A DNA stretch of 64,000 nucleotides from Azospirillum baldaniorum (GCF_003119195.2 NZ_CP022253.1:2241001-2305000); one strand, 5' to 3'. Shown: positions 45,303 through 53,758, counted from the stretch's first letter. Notes: a model not told the origin generated them from the sequence alone. Translations and numbers: made by a program.

Positions 45303-46247
45303 TTAACTATCCTTCGGCTTGTGCGTGTCGCTGATCGGCTGGACGCCGGCGGGCGGCTGATCCTGCTGTTGCTGGGGCTGCTGGTCCTGCTGCTGTTGGG
45401 GCTGCTGGTCCTGCTGTTGCGGCTCGGGACGGCGCGGGCCGGCCTTGACGTCGTTGTAGACGGCCTCGGCGACGCGCAGCAGGTCCTCCTTGGACATCCG
45501 GCCGGCCAGCGCGTAGGCCAGCGGGCCCTCCACCCAGTAGATGGTCGCCACGTCGCCGTTCTGCGAGAAGCCGAACTTGGCCGGGTTGCCGGAGCGCGGG
45601 GCGCCGACGAACAGGGTGACGCGCTTGTTCGCCTCGTTCACGTACATGTACTGGGCGCCGGCCCCCAACTCGGTGGGCAACGACCGGCCGCCGATCAGCC
45701 GCAGCCCGACCTTGCCGAGGTCCGGGCCGAAGACATCGCGCCCGACGCGCTTGGACAGCCAGCTGTTCAGCTCGTCCTGGTTGTCGGCGCCAAGCTCGAC
45801 CTGGAAACGCTCATCGGAGGTGTAGAAACGGTGGGCCTGGGTGGCCTCCTCGGCGAAGGTCTGGAGCGTCTGGCGCTGCTGGACGACCGGCGACTGGTCG
45901 ACGGCGCCGCGACCCAGCCAGCCGCCGCCGGCCCCGCCGATGATCAGCATCACCGCCGCGGCCATGCGCACCCAGGAGCGGGCGTGCCAGGGGCCGGCGT
46001 TGTCGTTGCCGGGCATGCGCCCGCGCAGCTTGCCCGTCAGCTCCTCGACCGGGCCGCTGGCCGGCTCGCGCAGCACGGGGTCGAAGAGTTCGTGCAGCAG
46101 CGCGGCCTGGGCGCGGTAATCCTCCGCCCGACGGGCGGCATCCGGGTCGTCGGCCAGCCATCGCTCCACGAAGAGCCGGCGTTCCGGAGCCAGTTGCCCA
46201 TCCACATAGGCGTGCAGTTCGTCGTCCGTTACGCAATGCGCGTTCAT
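45303..46247 (-). CDS. Transmembrane anti-sigma factor with Gln-rich tail
   Basis: The 314-residue protein begins with a short zinc-finger-like anti-sigma segment (CVTDDELHAYVDGQLAPERR; no complete HxxxCxxC motif). It has one membrane helix (about residues 93-110, MAAAVMLIIGGAGGGWLG) and a periplasmic domain of about 170 residues (FQVELGADNQDELNSWLSKRVGRDVFGPDL). The end is a Gln/Pro/Asp tail built from DQQPQQQQ repeats. Its ATG overlaps the sigma gene stop (TGATG), so it is surely the partner that sequesters the ECF sigma factor. The frame is open farther upstream over the sigma gene, but only the part from 46247 resembles the family. Confidence 0.85.
   Translation of the reverse strand: MNAHCVTDDELHAYVDGQLAPERRLFVERWLADDPDAARRAEDYRAQAALLHELFDPVLREPASGPVEELTGKLRGRMPGNDNAGPWHARSWVRMAAAVMLIIGGAGGGWLGRGAVDQSPVVQQRQTLQTFAEEATQAHRFYTSDERFQVELGADNQDELNSWLSKRVGRDVFGPDLGKVGLRLIGGRSLPTELGAGAQYMYVNEANKRVTLFVGAPRSGNPAKFGFSQNGDVATIYWVEGPLAYALAGRMSKEDLLRVAEAVYNDVKAGPRRPEPQQQDQQPQQQQDQQPQQQQDQPPAGVQPISDTHKPKDS
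45363..45420. repeat. 24-bp tandem repeat encoding the Gln-rich tail
   Basis: About 2.4 copies of a 24-base unit (45363-45386, 45387-45410, partial to 45420) code for 8-residue DQQPQQQQ repeats in the anti-sigma factor. Copy number could vary between strains by slippage. Confidence 0.85.
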
Positions 46248-46789
46248 CACTTCACCCGCCTGAGGGCCACGGAGCCCTCGTTCGCCAGCTTCGCCCTGAC
46301 CGCCTCGCGCGCCCGCGAGAGGCGCGACATGACGGTCCCGATCGGCACGCCGAGCGTCTCGGCGACCTCCTCGTATTTCAGGCCCTCCAGCGCGACGAGG
46401 AGCAGCACCTTGCGCTGTTCCTCCGGCAAGTCGTCGAGCGCGCGCATCATCTCGCGCAACTCCACACGTTCCTCCTGCCGGGCCGGCGTCACCAGCTTCG
46501 ACTCGACGCTGTCCACATCGACCTCGTCGGGCCGCGACGCTTTGGAGCGGACCTGATTGACATGGACGTTGTGCAGGATGGTGAAAAGCCACGCCCGCAG
46601 GTTCGTCCCCGCCTTGAAGGTGTCGGCGCGCGCCACCGCACGCGTCAACGCCTCCTGTACCAGATCCTCGGCATCCGAACGGTTGCGCAGCAACGCGCGC
46701 GCATAGCGGCGCAGCGACGCAATGTGGACTTCCAGCTCGACCCCGAACGTGCTCAACCGCGCACCCGATTGTTGCCTCAAAGGCTCCAC
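46247..46789 (-). CDS. ECF-type RNA polymerase sigma factor
   Basis: The 180-residue protein has sigma region 2 (HIASLRRYARALLRNRSDAEDLVQEALTRAVARADTFKAGTNLRAWLFTILHN) and region 4 with a helix-turn-helix (LPEEQRKVLLLVALEGLKYEEVAETLGVPIGTVMSRLSRAREAVR), the minimal ECF architecture. It overlaps its anti-sigma partner by one base. The start is uncertain: GTG at 46789 is used, without a good ribosome site. An AAGGAG lies farther upstream before an ATG in a different frame. It follows the YeeE/YedE gene by 180 bases and may or may not share its promoter. Confidence 0.88.
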   Translation of the reverse strand: MEPLRQQSGARLSTFGVELEVHIASLRRYARALLRNRSDAEDLVQEALTRAVARADTFKAGTNLRAWLFTILHNVHVNQVRSKASRPDEVDVDSVESKLVTPARQEERVELREMMRALDDLPEEQRKVLLLVALEGLKYEEVAETLGVPIGTVMSRLSRAREAVRAKLANEGSVALRRVK

Positions 46790-46969
46790 GGACCGCCGGG
46801 TGGCGGATCATGGCACTCCTTACAGGTAGGAACGGGTGGCGCGCCCTCCCAGGGCCGAGCCCCATGCAGGACCCGGTACGCCAGGATGAACGCCCCCCGC
46901 TCATCGTTTATTCCAGACTTTGATGCCCGTGCAGCAAAAATTCGGCAAAATCGAGGCGGGGGGTTGCGG

Positions 46970-48271
46970 TCATCTGCGAACAATGCGCCGCGGCAGGGCC
47001 AGGCCGGCCCACACACCAACCAGGACGGTCAGGCCGAACACCCAGCCCGACAGGGCGCCGGCCATGGTGCCGGACAGCAGCGTGCCGACCGTGCAGCCCA
47101 GCCCGGTCATGCTGCCCCAGCCGAGCAGAAGCCCACCGCCGAGGCCGCGTGCGGCGTCCCTCAGCGTCGGGCGGCGCGGGGTGAACTGGCCGGCGGCCAG
47201 CGACGCGGCGAAGCCTCCGGCGACCAGACCGGCGACCAGCAGCCCGTTCGGCGTCAGCCAGCTGTCGCCCGGCACGGTGGCGCAGCCAGCGAAGCCGTCC
47301 AGCCCCTCCAGCCGCAGGGGAACGAGCCCGGCCTCGCTGCCCAATTGGCGGGCGGCGCTGCCGATGGCGGAGGTGACCCCCAGCGGCTTGAGCCGCAGGA
47401 TCACCAGGAAGCCGATCAGCCCGACGCCCAGCCCGCCGATCCAATAGGGCCAACGCCCGTCGAACCAGGAGCGCAGCAGGTCCAGCAGGGTGTGCGGAGG
47501 CTCGCGGGCGGGCGCTTCGGAGGCGGAGGCCGCGCGGAAGCGCCAGAGCAGCGCCGCAAGGCCGCCAAGCGCGAGGAGCTGCGCCGCCAGCGACCCGCCA
47601 TAGCCCAGATGATGGGGCAGCCAGACCACCGGGGCCGTGATGATCGTGGACAGGTAGAGGTCGTTCCAGGTGAGGAAGCCGAGCAGGAAGCCGCCCGCCG
47701 CCCCGACCAGAGCGAAGGAGGAGACCGGCGAGCCCTCGCCCAGCCGGTAGAGATGGGCGCTGAAGCAGGAGCCCGACACCGCCATCCCCAGCCCGAAGGC
47801 CAGGCCGGCCAGCGCCAGAACCCAGCTCACCGGACCGATGTGGGCGTCGGGCGGCAGGCGTGGGGCGACCGGGTTGGGCACCCAGGCTCCGAAGACGACG
47901 TGATAGCCGACCGTCCCCACCGCCAGGGCGAGCAGAATCGCCAGCAGGCCGCGCGGGTCGCGGCGGTCGATGAAGTCGCGGGCGTGGCAGAGGAAGCAGA
48001 AGCGCGTCCGTTGCAGAAGCGCACCGAACGCCGCCCCCAGCGTCAGCGCGAAGGCCAGCGACGGGCCGCCGCCGGGCTGCGCGGCCAGCGCGTAGGCCGC
48101 CGCCACGACCGCGCCGGCCAGCAGCAGGGGAAGCAGAACCCGCCCGGCCAGCGCGGTGGCGCTGGAAGCCGGGGCGGGAGCTGCGTGAAGCGTCGGGGAA
48201 GCCCGCAAGGCGGGCTCCCCGTTGCGGGTCCGGATCGTCATGCGACGGGTATCAGTCGGCCATCCATCCAT
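46970..48271 (-). CDS. YeeE/YedE (TsuA-like) sulfur-compound transporter
   Basis: The integral membrane protein of about 433 residues has two homologous YeeE/YedE halves and nine or more hydrophobic segments. Cysteines sit in the conserved pore motifs RFCFLCHARDF, VSGSCFSAHLYRLGEGS and SMTGLGCTVGTLLSG. In the family such cysteines relay thiosulfate or related sulfane sulfur across the inner membrane. It lies 9 bases after a periplasmic rhodanese, which fits sulfur uptake or handling. The start could be ATG at 48271 (used), GTG at 48277 or ATG at 48241. Confidence 0.88.
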   Translation of the reverse strand: MDGWPTDTRRMTIRTRNGEPALRASPTLHAAPAPASSATALAGRVLLPLLLAGAVVAAAYALAAQPGGGPSLAFALTLGAAFGALLQRTRFCFLCHARDFIDRRDPRGLLAILLALAVGTVGYHVVFGAWVPNPVAPRLPPDAHIGPVSWVLALAGLAFGLGMAVSGSCFSAHLYRLGEGSPVSSFALVGAAGGFLLGFLTWNDLYLSTIITAPVVWLPHHLGYGGSLAAQLLALGGLAALLWRFRAASASEAPAREPPHTLLDLLRSWFDGRWPYWIGGLGVGLIGFLVILRLKPLGVTSAIGSAARQLGSEAGLVPLRLEGLDGFAGCATVPGDSWLTPNGLLVAGLVAGGFAASLAAGQFTPRRPTLRDAARGLGGGLLLGWGSMTGLGCTVGTLLSGTMAGALSGWVFGLTVLVGVWAGLALPRRIVRR

Positions 48272-48280
48272 GGCCACCCG

Positions 48281-49243
48281 TCACTTGGCCGCCCAGACCG
48301 TACCGGCCGGGTTGTTCACCGGGACCCCCACGGCGTTGCCGTATTCGGTCCAGGACCCGTCGTAGTTCTTCACCTGATAGCCCAGCAGCTTGGACAGGGC
48401 GAACCAGGTGTGGCTCGACCGCTCGCCAATGCGGCAATAGGTGATGACCGGCTTGGAGCCGTCGATGCCGACCGAGGCGTAGAGCGCCTTCAGTTCCGCC
48501 ACCGACTTGAAGGTGCCGTCGGCCTCGTTCACCGCCTTGCCCCAGGGAACGTTCGCCGCACCCGGAATATGGCCTGCACGGATCGACAACTCCTGGATGC
48601 CCTGCGGGGCGAAGATCTTGCCCTGGTATTCGTCGGGGGAGCGGATGTCCACCAGCTTGGCGTCGCTCTTGCCGTCGGCAACGGCGACCACGTCGGTCAG
48701 GCGGGCGCGCAGGCCGGCGTTCACCTTGGAGACGGTGTAGTTGCTGGGCTTCACTTCCGCCGGCTTGCTGGACAGGGCGCGGTTCTCCGCCTCCCACTTC
48801 TTGCGGCCGCCGTCCAGCAGCTTCACATTGTCAACGCCGTAGATGTCGAACACCCAGGCGCCCCAGGCCGCGAACCAGTTGTTGGTGTCGCCGTAGAGGA
48901 CGACCGTGCTGTCCTTCTCCACCCCGGCCTTGGAGAGCAGGGCCTGGAACTGCTCCTTGCCCACGATGTCGCGGCGGACGGTGTCGTTCAGGTCGGTGTG
49001 CCAGGAGAAATTCACGCTGCCGGGGATGTGACCGCGCTCGTAGACGCCGGGATTCACGCTGACCTCGATGACCTTCACCTTCGGGTCGCCGAGGTTCTTT
49101 TCCAGCCAGTCGGTGGTGACCAGCGGCCCGTCCGTGGCGGCGGCCAGGGCGGATCCGGACATCGTCGTCGCCAGCAGGACGCCGAAGGCGGCGGCGAAAT
49201 GGCGCTTGGCCAAGCGGATTTTGGAGGGCTGCAGCGTGTTCAT
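48281..49243 (-). CDS. Periplasmic thiosulfate sulfurtransferase (rhodanese, SseA-like)
   Basis: The 320-residue protein has a signal peptide (about residues 1-34, ending SGSALAAA) and two rhodanese domains. The first is inactive-like. The second carries the active loop TYCRIGERSSHTW with the catalytic Cys near residue 270 and a CRxGxR[S/T] pattern typical of thiosulfate:cyanide sulfurtransferases. It would move sulfane sulfur in the periplasm. The ATG at 49243 has an AGGAG site 5 bases upstream. It heads an operon with the YeeE/YedE gene, behind a candidate operator palindrome at 49336-49358. Confidence 0.92.
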   Translation of the reverse strand: MNTLQPSKIRLAKRHFAAAFGVLLATTMSGSALAAATDGPLVTTDWLEKNLGDPKVKVIEVSVNPGVYERGHIPGSVNFSWHTDLNDTVRRDIVGKEQFQALLSKAGVEKDSTVVLYGDTNNWFAAWGAWVFDIYGVDNVKLLDGGRKKWEAENRALSSKPAEVKPSNYTVSKVNAGLRARLTDVVAVADGKSDAKLVDIRSPDEYQGKIFAPQGIQELSIRAGHIPGAANVPWGKAVNEADGTFKSVAELKALYASVGIDGSKPVITYCRIGERSSHTWFALSKLLGYQVKNYDGSWTEYGNAVGVPVNNPAGTVWAAK

Positions 49244-49335
49244 CGTATCTCCTGGTTCGTCAGCGGTGCGGAAGCGGATCGGTGAAGCGAGAGACTGGCG
49301 CGCCAGATTGAACGGCAATCGCTGTGTTATTATGT

Positions 49336-49358
49336 CTATTAACCTACAGGGTAAATAG
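49336..49358. promoter_or_regulatory. Candidate operator before the rhodanese operon
   Basis: Nine-base arms CTATTAACC and GGTAAATAG, complementary at eight of nine positions with a 5-base centre, lie in the only A/T-rich patch of this divergent gap, 93 bases upstream of the rhodanese ATG. The form suits a dimeric winged-helix repressor. No regulator gene is next to it. Confidence 0.5.
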
Positions 49359-49505
49359 ATTTACGGCAAGCGTGAGCCGCCGGCCAGCGAGAGAAAGAAC
49401 GTTTCCGCAAAAACTTGCGGCAAATTGCCACCGTGCGCGGATGAATCGGCGACTCCGGCGCGCGGCTTGGCAAGAATGGGCGCACTGCGTCATAAGGGCG
49501 GAGCC

Positions 49506-49802
49506 ATGGCACGCCATCACGACACCATCGAGATCCTGGTCACCGCCCGCCACCTGGAGGCGCAGGGCATCCGGCCGACCGCGCGCATGGTCCGGCTGGC
49601 CCTGGGCGGCGGAAGCAACGCCGCCATCGCCCAGGCGCTGGCCACGACGGAGCTGACCCCGCTGGAGGAACTGATCCGGCGGCGGCGCGATCAACTTGAT
49701 CTGGAATTGACCGAGGCCCGCCATGCGCTGGCGGCGTTGGAGGCGGAACAGGCGCGGCTCGACGAATTGGCCGAATCCCTGTCCACCCTGGACAAGGCTT
49801 AG
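49506..49802 (+). CDS. KfrA-N-like DNA-binding protein
   Basis: The 98-residue protein resembles the N-terminal DNA-binding part of KfrA-type proteins (VTARHLEAQGIRPTARMVRLALGGGSNAAIAQAL, a helix-turn-helix segment) followed by a coiled coil rich in Glu, Leu and Ala (RRRDQLDLELTEARHALAALEAEQARLDELAESL). Full KfrA is longer and plasmid-encoded, so this is a short chromosomal relative. The ATG at 49506 has GGGCGGAG upstream. It is divergent from the rhodanese gene, and possibly relevant to its operator, though that is speculation. Confidence 0.65.
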   Translation: MARHHDTIEILVTARHLEAQGIRPTARMVRLALGGGSNAAIAQALATTELTPLEELIRRRRDQLDLELTEARHALAALEAEQARLDELAESLSTLDKA

Positions 49803-49812
49803 CGGAAAAAGA

Positions 49813-49848
49813 AAACCCCTCCCCCGGACAGTGCCGGGGAAGGGGTTT
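49813..49848 (-). terminator. Terminator between the KfrA-like and acyl-CoA synthetase genes
   Basis: A 15-bp stem with one mismatch (AAACCCCTCCCCCGG-type) with T-rich TTTTCTTTTT on the minus strand, 32 bases past the synthetase stop. Confidence 0.8.
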
Positions 49849-49879
49849 CGGACGCCGCGCCGGTTGCAGGCGGAAGCGG

Positions 49880-51802
49880 TCAGCCGACCTGATGCGTCTT
49901 GGCGTAGCCCAGCGACTGCAGCGCTTCGGCGATTTCCGGCAGGATGCCCGGATCGTCGATGGTCGCCGGAGTCTTGTAGTCCTGGTTGTCCGCGATCTTC
50001 TGCATGGTGCCGCGCAGAATCTTGCCGGAGCGGGTCTTCGGCAGGCGTTCCACCACCACGGCGCGCTTGAAGTCGGCGACCGGGCCGATCTGCTCGCGCA
50101 CCAGTTGGACCACCTCCTTGACGATCTCCTCGTGCGGGCGGGTCACGCCGGCCTTCAGGCAGAGGAAGCCCAGCGGCACCTGCCCCTTCAGGTCGTCGGC
50201 CACGCCGATCACCGCGCATTCCGCCACGTCCTTGTGGCTGGCCAGAACCTCCTCCATGCCGCCGGTGGACAGGCGGTGGCCGGCGACGTTGATGATGTCG
50301 TCGGTGCGGGCCATGATGTAGACGTAGCCGTCGTCGTCGATGAAGCCCGCGTCACCGGTCTGGTAGTAGCCGGGATAATCGGACAGGTACGACTTCCTGT
50401 AGCGGTCGTCGGCGTTCCACAGCGTCGGCAGCGTGCCCGGAGGCAGCGGCAGCTTCACGCAGATGGCGCCGATGTCGCCGCGCGGCACTTCCTTGTTCTC
50501 GGCGTTCAGGATCTGCACGTCCCAGCCCGGCATCGGGCGGGTGGCGGAGCCGTACTTGATCGGGAAGAGATGCACGCCCAGCGGGTTGCCGGAGATCGCC
50601 CAGCCGGTTTCGGTCTGCCACCAGTGATCGATGACCGGAACGTTCAGATTGTCCTCGGCCCAATGCAGCGTGTCGGGGTCCGACCGCTCGCCGGCCAGGA
50701 ACAGGGCGCGGAAGTGCGACAGGTCGTACTTCTTCAGCAGTTCGGCGTTGGGGTCCTCGCGCTTGATGGCTCGGAAGGCGGTCGGGGCGGTGAACAGCGT
50801 GCCGATCTTGTGCTGCTCGATCACCCGCCAGAAGGTGCCGGCGTCCGGCGTGCCCACCGGCTTGCCTTCGAACACCACCGTGGTGCAGCCGTGCAGCAGC
50901 GGTCCGTAGACGATGTAGGAGTGGCCGACGACCCAGCCCACGTCCGACGCCGCCCAGTACACCTCGCCCGGCTCGACGTTGTAGATGTTCTTCATCGTCC
51001 ACTTCAGCGCCACGGCGTGGCCGCCGTTGTCACGGATCACGCCCTTCGGCTGGCCCGTGGTGCCCGAGGTGTAGAGGATGTAGAGCGGGTCGGTCGCGGC
51101 GACCGGCACGCATTCCGCCGGTTCGGCCTTGGCGACGGCCTCCGCCCAATCCACGTCGCGGCCTTCGACCAGGGTGGCGGTTTCCTGCGGGCGCTGGAAG
51201 ACGATAACGCTGGACGGCTTGTGCTCCGCCTGCTCGATGGCGGCATCGAGCATCGGCTTGTACTTGACGACGCGGTTCGGCTCGATGCCGCAGGAGGCCG
51301 AGACGATGGCCTTCGGCCGGGAGTCGTTGATGCGGGTCGCCAGCTCGTGCGGGGCGAAGCCGCCGAACACCACCGAATGCACCGCGCCGAGACGCGCGCA
51401 GGCCAGCATGGCGACCAGTGACTGCGGGATCATCGGCATGTAGAGGATGACGCGGTCGCCCTTCTCCACGCCCTGGGCGCGCAGCGCGCCGGCGAAGCGG
51501 GCGACCTGATCCTGAAACTCGGCGTAGGTGATGGTCTGCACGGTCTTGGTGACCGGGCTGTCGTAGATGATCGCCGCCTGGGCGCCGCGTCCGGCCTCCA
51601 CATGGCGGTCGACGGCGTTGTAGCAGGTGTTCAGGACGCCGCCGGTGAACCAGCGGTAGAAGGGAGCGTTGCTGTCGTCCAGCACCTTGTCCCAGCGCTT
51701 GATCCAGGTGATGTCTTCCGCCGCCTCGCCCCAGAATCCGTCGGGGTCGGACAGGGAACGGGCGTGGATCTGGTTGTAGCGATCGGCCGAGCTTTGGCTC
51801 AT
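49880..51802 (-). CDS. Propionyl-/acetyl-CoA synthetase (PrpE/ACSS3-like)
   Basis: The 640-residue AMP-forming acyl-CoA synthetase activates short-chain fatty acids. Motifs: adenylation loop YILYTSGTTGQPKGV, DVGWVVGHSYIVYGPLLHG, WWQTETGW and the C-terminal catalytic Lys in PKTRSGKILRGTM, the lysine that is acetylated in regulated members. The N-terminus NQIHARSLSDPDGFWGEAAEDITWIKRWDKVLDDSN and the GPLLHG variant favour the propionyl-CoA synthetase (PrpE/ACSS3) branch over AcsA, although both acetate and propionate may be used. The ATG at 51802 is supported by the family start. It is monocistronic and followed by a terminator. Confidence 0.9.
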   Translation of the reverse strand: MSQSSADRYNQIHARSLSDPDGFWGEAAEDITWIKRWDKVLDDSNAPFYRWFTGGVLNTCYNAVDRHVEAGRGAQAAIIYDSPVTKTVQTITYAEFQDQVARFAGALRAQGVEKGDRVILYMPMIPQSLVAMLACARLGAVHSVVFGGFAPHELATRINDSRPKAIVSASCGIEPNRVVKYKPMLDAAIEQAEHKPSSVIVFQRPQETATLVEGRDVDWAEAVAKAEPAECVPVAATDPLYILYTSGTTGQPKGVIRDNGGHAVALKWTMKNIYNVEPGEVYWAASDVGWVVGHSYIVYGPLLHGCTTVVFEGKPVGTPDAGTFWRVIEQHKIGTLFTAPTAFRAIKREDPNAELLKKYDLSHFRALFLAGERSDPDTLHWAEDNLNVPVIDHWWQTETGWAISGNPLGVHLFPIKYGSATRPMPGWDVQILNAENKEVPRGDIGAICVKLPLPPGTLPTLWNADDRYRKSYLSDYPGYYQTGDAGFIDDDGYVYIMARTDDIINVAGHRLSTGGMEEVLASHKDVAECAVIGVADDLKGQVPLGFLCLKAGVTRPHEEIVKEVVQLVREQIGPVADFKRAVVVERLPKTRSGKILRGTMQKIADNQDYKTPATIDDPGILPEIAEALQSLGYAKTHQVG

Positions 51803-51963
51803 GGGGGGCGTCCCTTATATTTTGTTTGGTTCGCGTTTCTCCGCAGCCGCGCAATGAACGTTCACGCAGCGGCCCCAATCTGCGTCAGATCTGCATCGTT
51901 TGGCAAACGGCATTCCGGAAGGTGCGGCGGGCTGTCGCACCACTTTGGTGAGTGCCGGACCCG

Positions 51964-51983
51964 CCCGCCGCCCTTCCGGCGGG
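51964..51983 (-). terminator. Hairpin after the esterase gene
   Basis: CCCGCCG and CGGCGGG, 6 bases apart, directly follow the esterase stop at 51986. There is no strong T-run. Confidence 0.4.
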
Positions 51984-51985
51984 TG

Positions 51986-53110
51986 TTACTGTTCCAGTTG
52001 CAGGAAGCCGGCGGCCAGCGCGGCGCCGCAGAAGCCGACATCCTCGATGTAGGTCTTCGTCTCCGACACCCGCACCCGCCCGCAGGGACGCTGCGGGTTG
52101 CCGGTGTCGATGGGCATGACGTGGCCGACGTCCTTCAGAAGCACCGTCTCCACCCACAGGGCGTTGGCACCCACCGGGGCGTAGCCTTGCCGCACGGCGC
52201 GCTCCGGCCAGGAGGGTTCCTGCCCGATGACCACCGGAGCGTCGGTCTTCAAACCATGGAAGGCCGTCCATTGGTTGGTCAGGTAGAGGGCGTTCTGCGG
52301 GTCCACGGTGCAGTCCGCCGTCCCCTGGACGATCAGCACGCGCGGACGCCCGGCAGGGTGCTGGGCGCGCTGGACCGCTTTCGTCCATTCGCGGCTGTCG
52401 TAGCCGCCGGAGCGCGCCTTCACCTCGGCGCAGCCGCGCGACACGGAGATGCCGCAGAGGGACGCGGCCGACTGCATGCTCTGGGCGCACAGTGCCGGAA
52501 CGCCAGCGAAGAGCGCCCCGCCCGCGAAGACCTGCGGGAAGTCGGCCAGCAGGGTTGCCGCCATGCCCGCCCCCGCCGACAGGCCGGTGACATAGACACG
52601 CCCGTCCTCGATTCGGGGACCGTCGCGGTCAAGCCCCTTGCCCGCGCGCACCGCGTCGACCATGGAGACGATAGCCCCCGCTTCCCGTGGGACACCGCCC
52701 TTCAGCGAACTGGTCAGGCGGTCGGCGAAATTGAAGCAGCCGAGCGGGTTGCCATAGCGGGAGGCCCCTCCGACCATGGCAAAGGCATTGTGCTGCTGCT
52801 CCGGCAGCAGGACGATAAGGCCGTAGCGGTCAGCTATGTCCATCCATCCGGAATCCGTGAAGAAAGACGACGCATCCTGCTCGCAGCCGTGAAGAAGGAC
52901 CAGAAGCGGAGCCTTGCCCCGCACCCGCGCGCCCACGGATACGTAAACGCTCGCCTTGAGCGCACTGCCCTGGGCGTTGAAGGCATCGCCCGGCAGTTCG
53001 TCCCAACGATACTGACGCGGTGACAGCGCCGAGGCATGCCCCGACAAAAGGGTCGATAGCCCGATGATCGCCACCGCCAGCGACACGCGCAGCCATGCTC
53101 CTAGCGCCAT
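51986..53110 (-). CDS. Secreted PHB-depolymerase-family esterase
   Basis: The 374-residue alpha/beta hydrolase belongs to the Esterase_phb (LpqC/PHB depolymerase) family. It has a signal peptide (residues about 1-28), LLVLLHGCEQDASSF with the oxyanion His-Gly-Cys, the nucleophile in VYVTGLSAGAGMAATLL (GxSxG), and VLIVQGTADCTVDPQN and VKDVGHVMP-like LLKDVGHVMPI for Asp and His. Candidate substrates are extracellular polyhydroxybutyrate or feruloyl esters. No substrate-binding domain is fused, so a small extracellular esterase cannot be excluded. The ATG at 53110 has a GGAGAGAG site. Confidence 0.88.
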   Translation of the reverse strand: MALGAWLRVSLAVAIIGLSTLLSGHASALSPRQYRWDELPGDAFNAQGSALKASVYVSVGARVRGKAPLLVLLHGCEQDASSFFTDSGWMDIADRYGLIVLLPEQQHNAFAMVGGASRYGNPLGCFNFADRLTSSLKGGVPREAGAIVSMVDAVRAGKGLDRDGPRIEDGRVYVTGLSAGAGMAATLLADFPQVFAGGALFAGVPALCAQSMQSAASLCGISVSRGCAEVKARSGGYDSREWTKAVQRAQHPAGRPRVLIVQGTADCTVDPQNALYLTNQWTAFHGLKTDAPVVIGQEPSWPERAVRQGYAPVGANALWVETVLLKDVGHVMPIDTGNPQRPCGRVRVSETKTYIEDVGFCGAALAAGFLQLEQ

Positions 53111-53389
53111 AATGCTCTCTCCGTTTCTCCGTAAGGACCGATGATGCCGCCTGTCACGATTGCGGACAAGGCAGCATATAAAGCAATGATGACTTATCAG
53201 ACAGCCAATCTCCGCGCCAATTTGATCAATCATACTGCGGTATGTTATTCTACAATCTTGCAGTCAATCTTGGCTTATTCTTCGTTAAGAGTGGATGATC
53301 ATCCGAGCGAAAATCGACTGGCGCGGATATCGGCATCGCATCCAGTTATCGCTGGCCATTGTTGCTGGCCTAACCAGCGCCGGAACGCT
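53111..53389. other. A/T-rich gap upstream of the secreted esterase
   Basis: About 280 bases. The stretch 53221-53280 has only about 35 percent G+C by count, against roughly two thirds in the surrounding genes. It holds the divergent promoters of the esterase gene and the small gene at 53390. No gene or strong palindrome is evident. Confidence 0.6.
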
Positions 53390-53758
53390 ATGCATGTCAC
53401 CATGAGCAGCGACCCGCCCGTCTTCGGCATCCGCCCGATCCTGACCGTCGTCCACCCGAACGGCGAACGGCTGATCGTGGCCCGGCTGACCAGTCTCGGC
53501 GGGTCCAGCCAGTCCAACCGCTTCGTCCTGCGCCGCGCCGATTTCCGCGCGCCGTGGGAGCAGCCGGACAAAGGCTATTTCGGTTATGCGGAGGTCGCCC
53601 GCGCGCTCGACGCCAACGGCTGGCGCGGCTGCGCCATCGAGGCGATGCCCACCACCGACCTCGAGGAGCGGCGGACCCGCCAGCTCGCCCGCAAGAAGCT
53701 GCACCTGCAATGCGTGGAAGCGGCGATCCGCCGCGCGCAGGAAAGCCAGACTCCCTGA
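53390..53758 (+). CDS. Conserved-looking hypothetical protein
   Basis: The 122-residue basic protein has alternating beta-strand-like (FGIRPILTVVHPNGERLIVARLTSL) and helical segments (EERRTRQLARKKLHLQCVEAAIRRAQE) and no recognised domain. The start is ATG at 53390 or four codons later at 53402; a GGAA precedes the first. Its GC-rich coding pattern matches neighbouring genes, while its upstream region is A/T-rich. It precedes pepF by 110 bases that include a tandem repeat. Confidence 0.55.
   Translation: MHVTMSSDPPVFGIRPILTVVHPNGERLIVARLTSLGGSSQSNRFVLRRADFRAPWEQPDKGYFGYAEVARALDANGWRGCAIEAMPTTDLEERRTRQLARKKLHLQCVEAAIRRAQESQTP

Noticed and set aside
45303..46904. Extended frame fusing an ATG with a good AAGGAG site (46828) through to the anti-sigma gene
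   Set aside because: It runs out of frame across the clearly real ECF sigma gene and its translated sequence there is Arg/Gly/Ala-rich noise. The anti-sigma family begins only at 46247.
46790..46969. EcfG-type GGAAC-N16-18-CGTT promoter for the sigma operon
   Set aside because: A GGAAC occurs only on the opposite strand and no properly spaced partner motif could be found.
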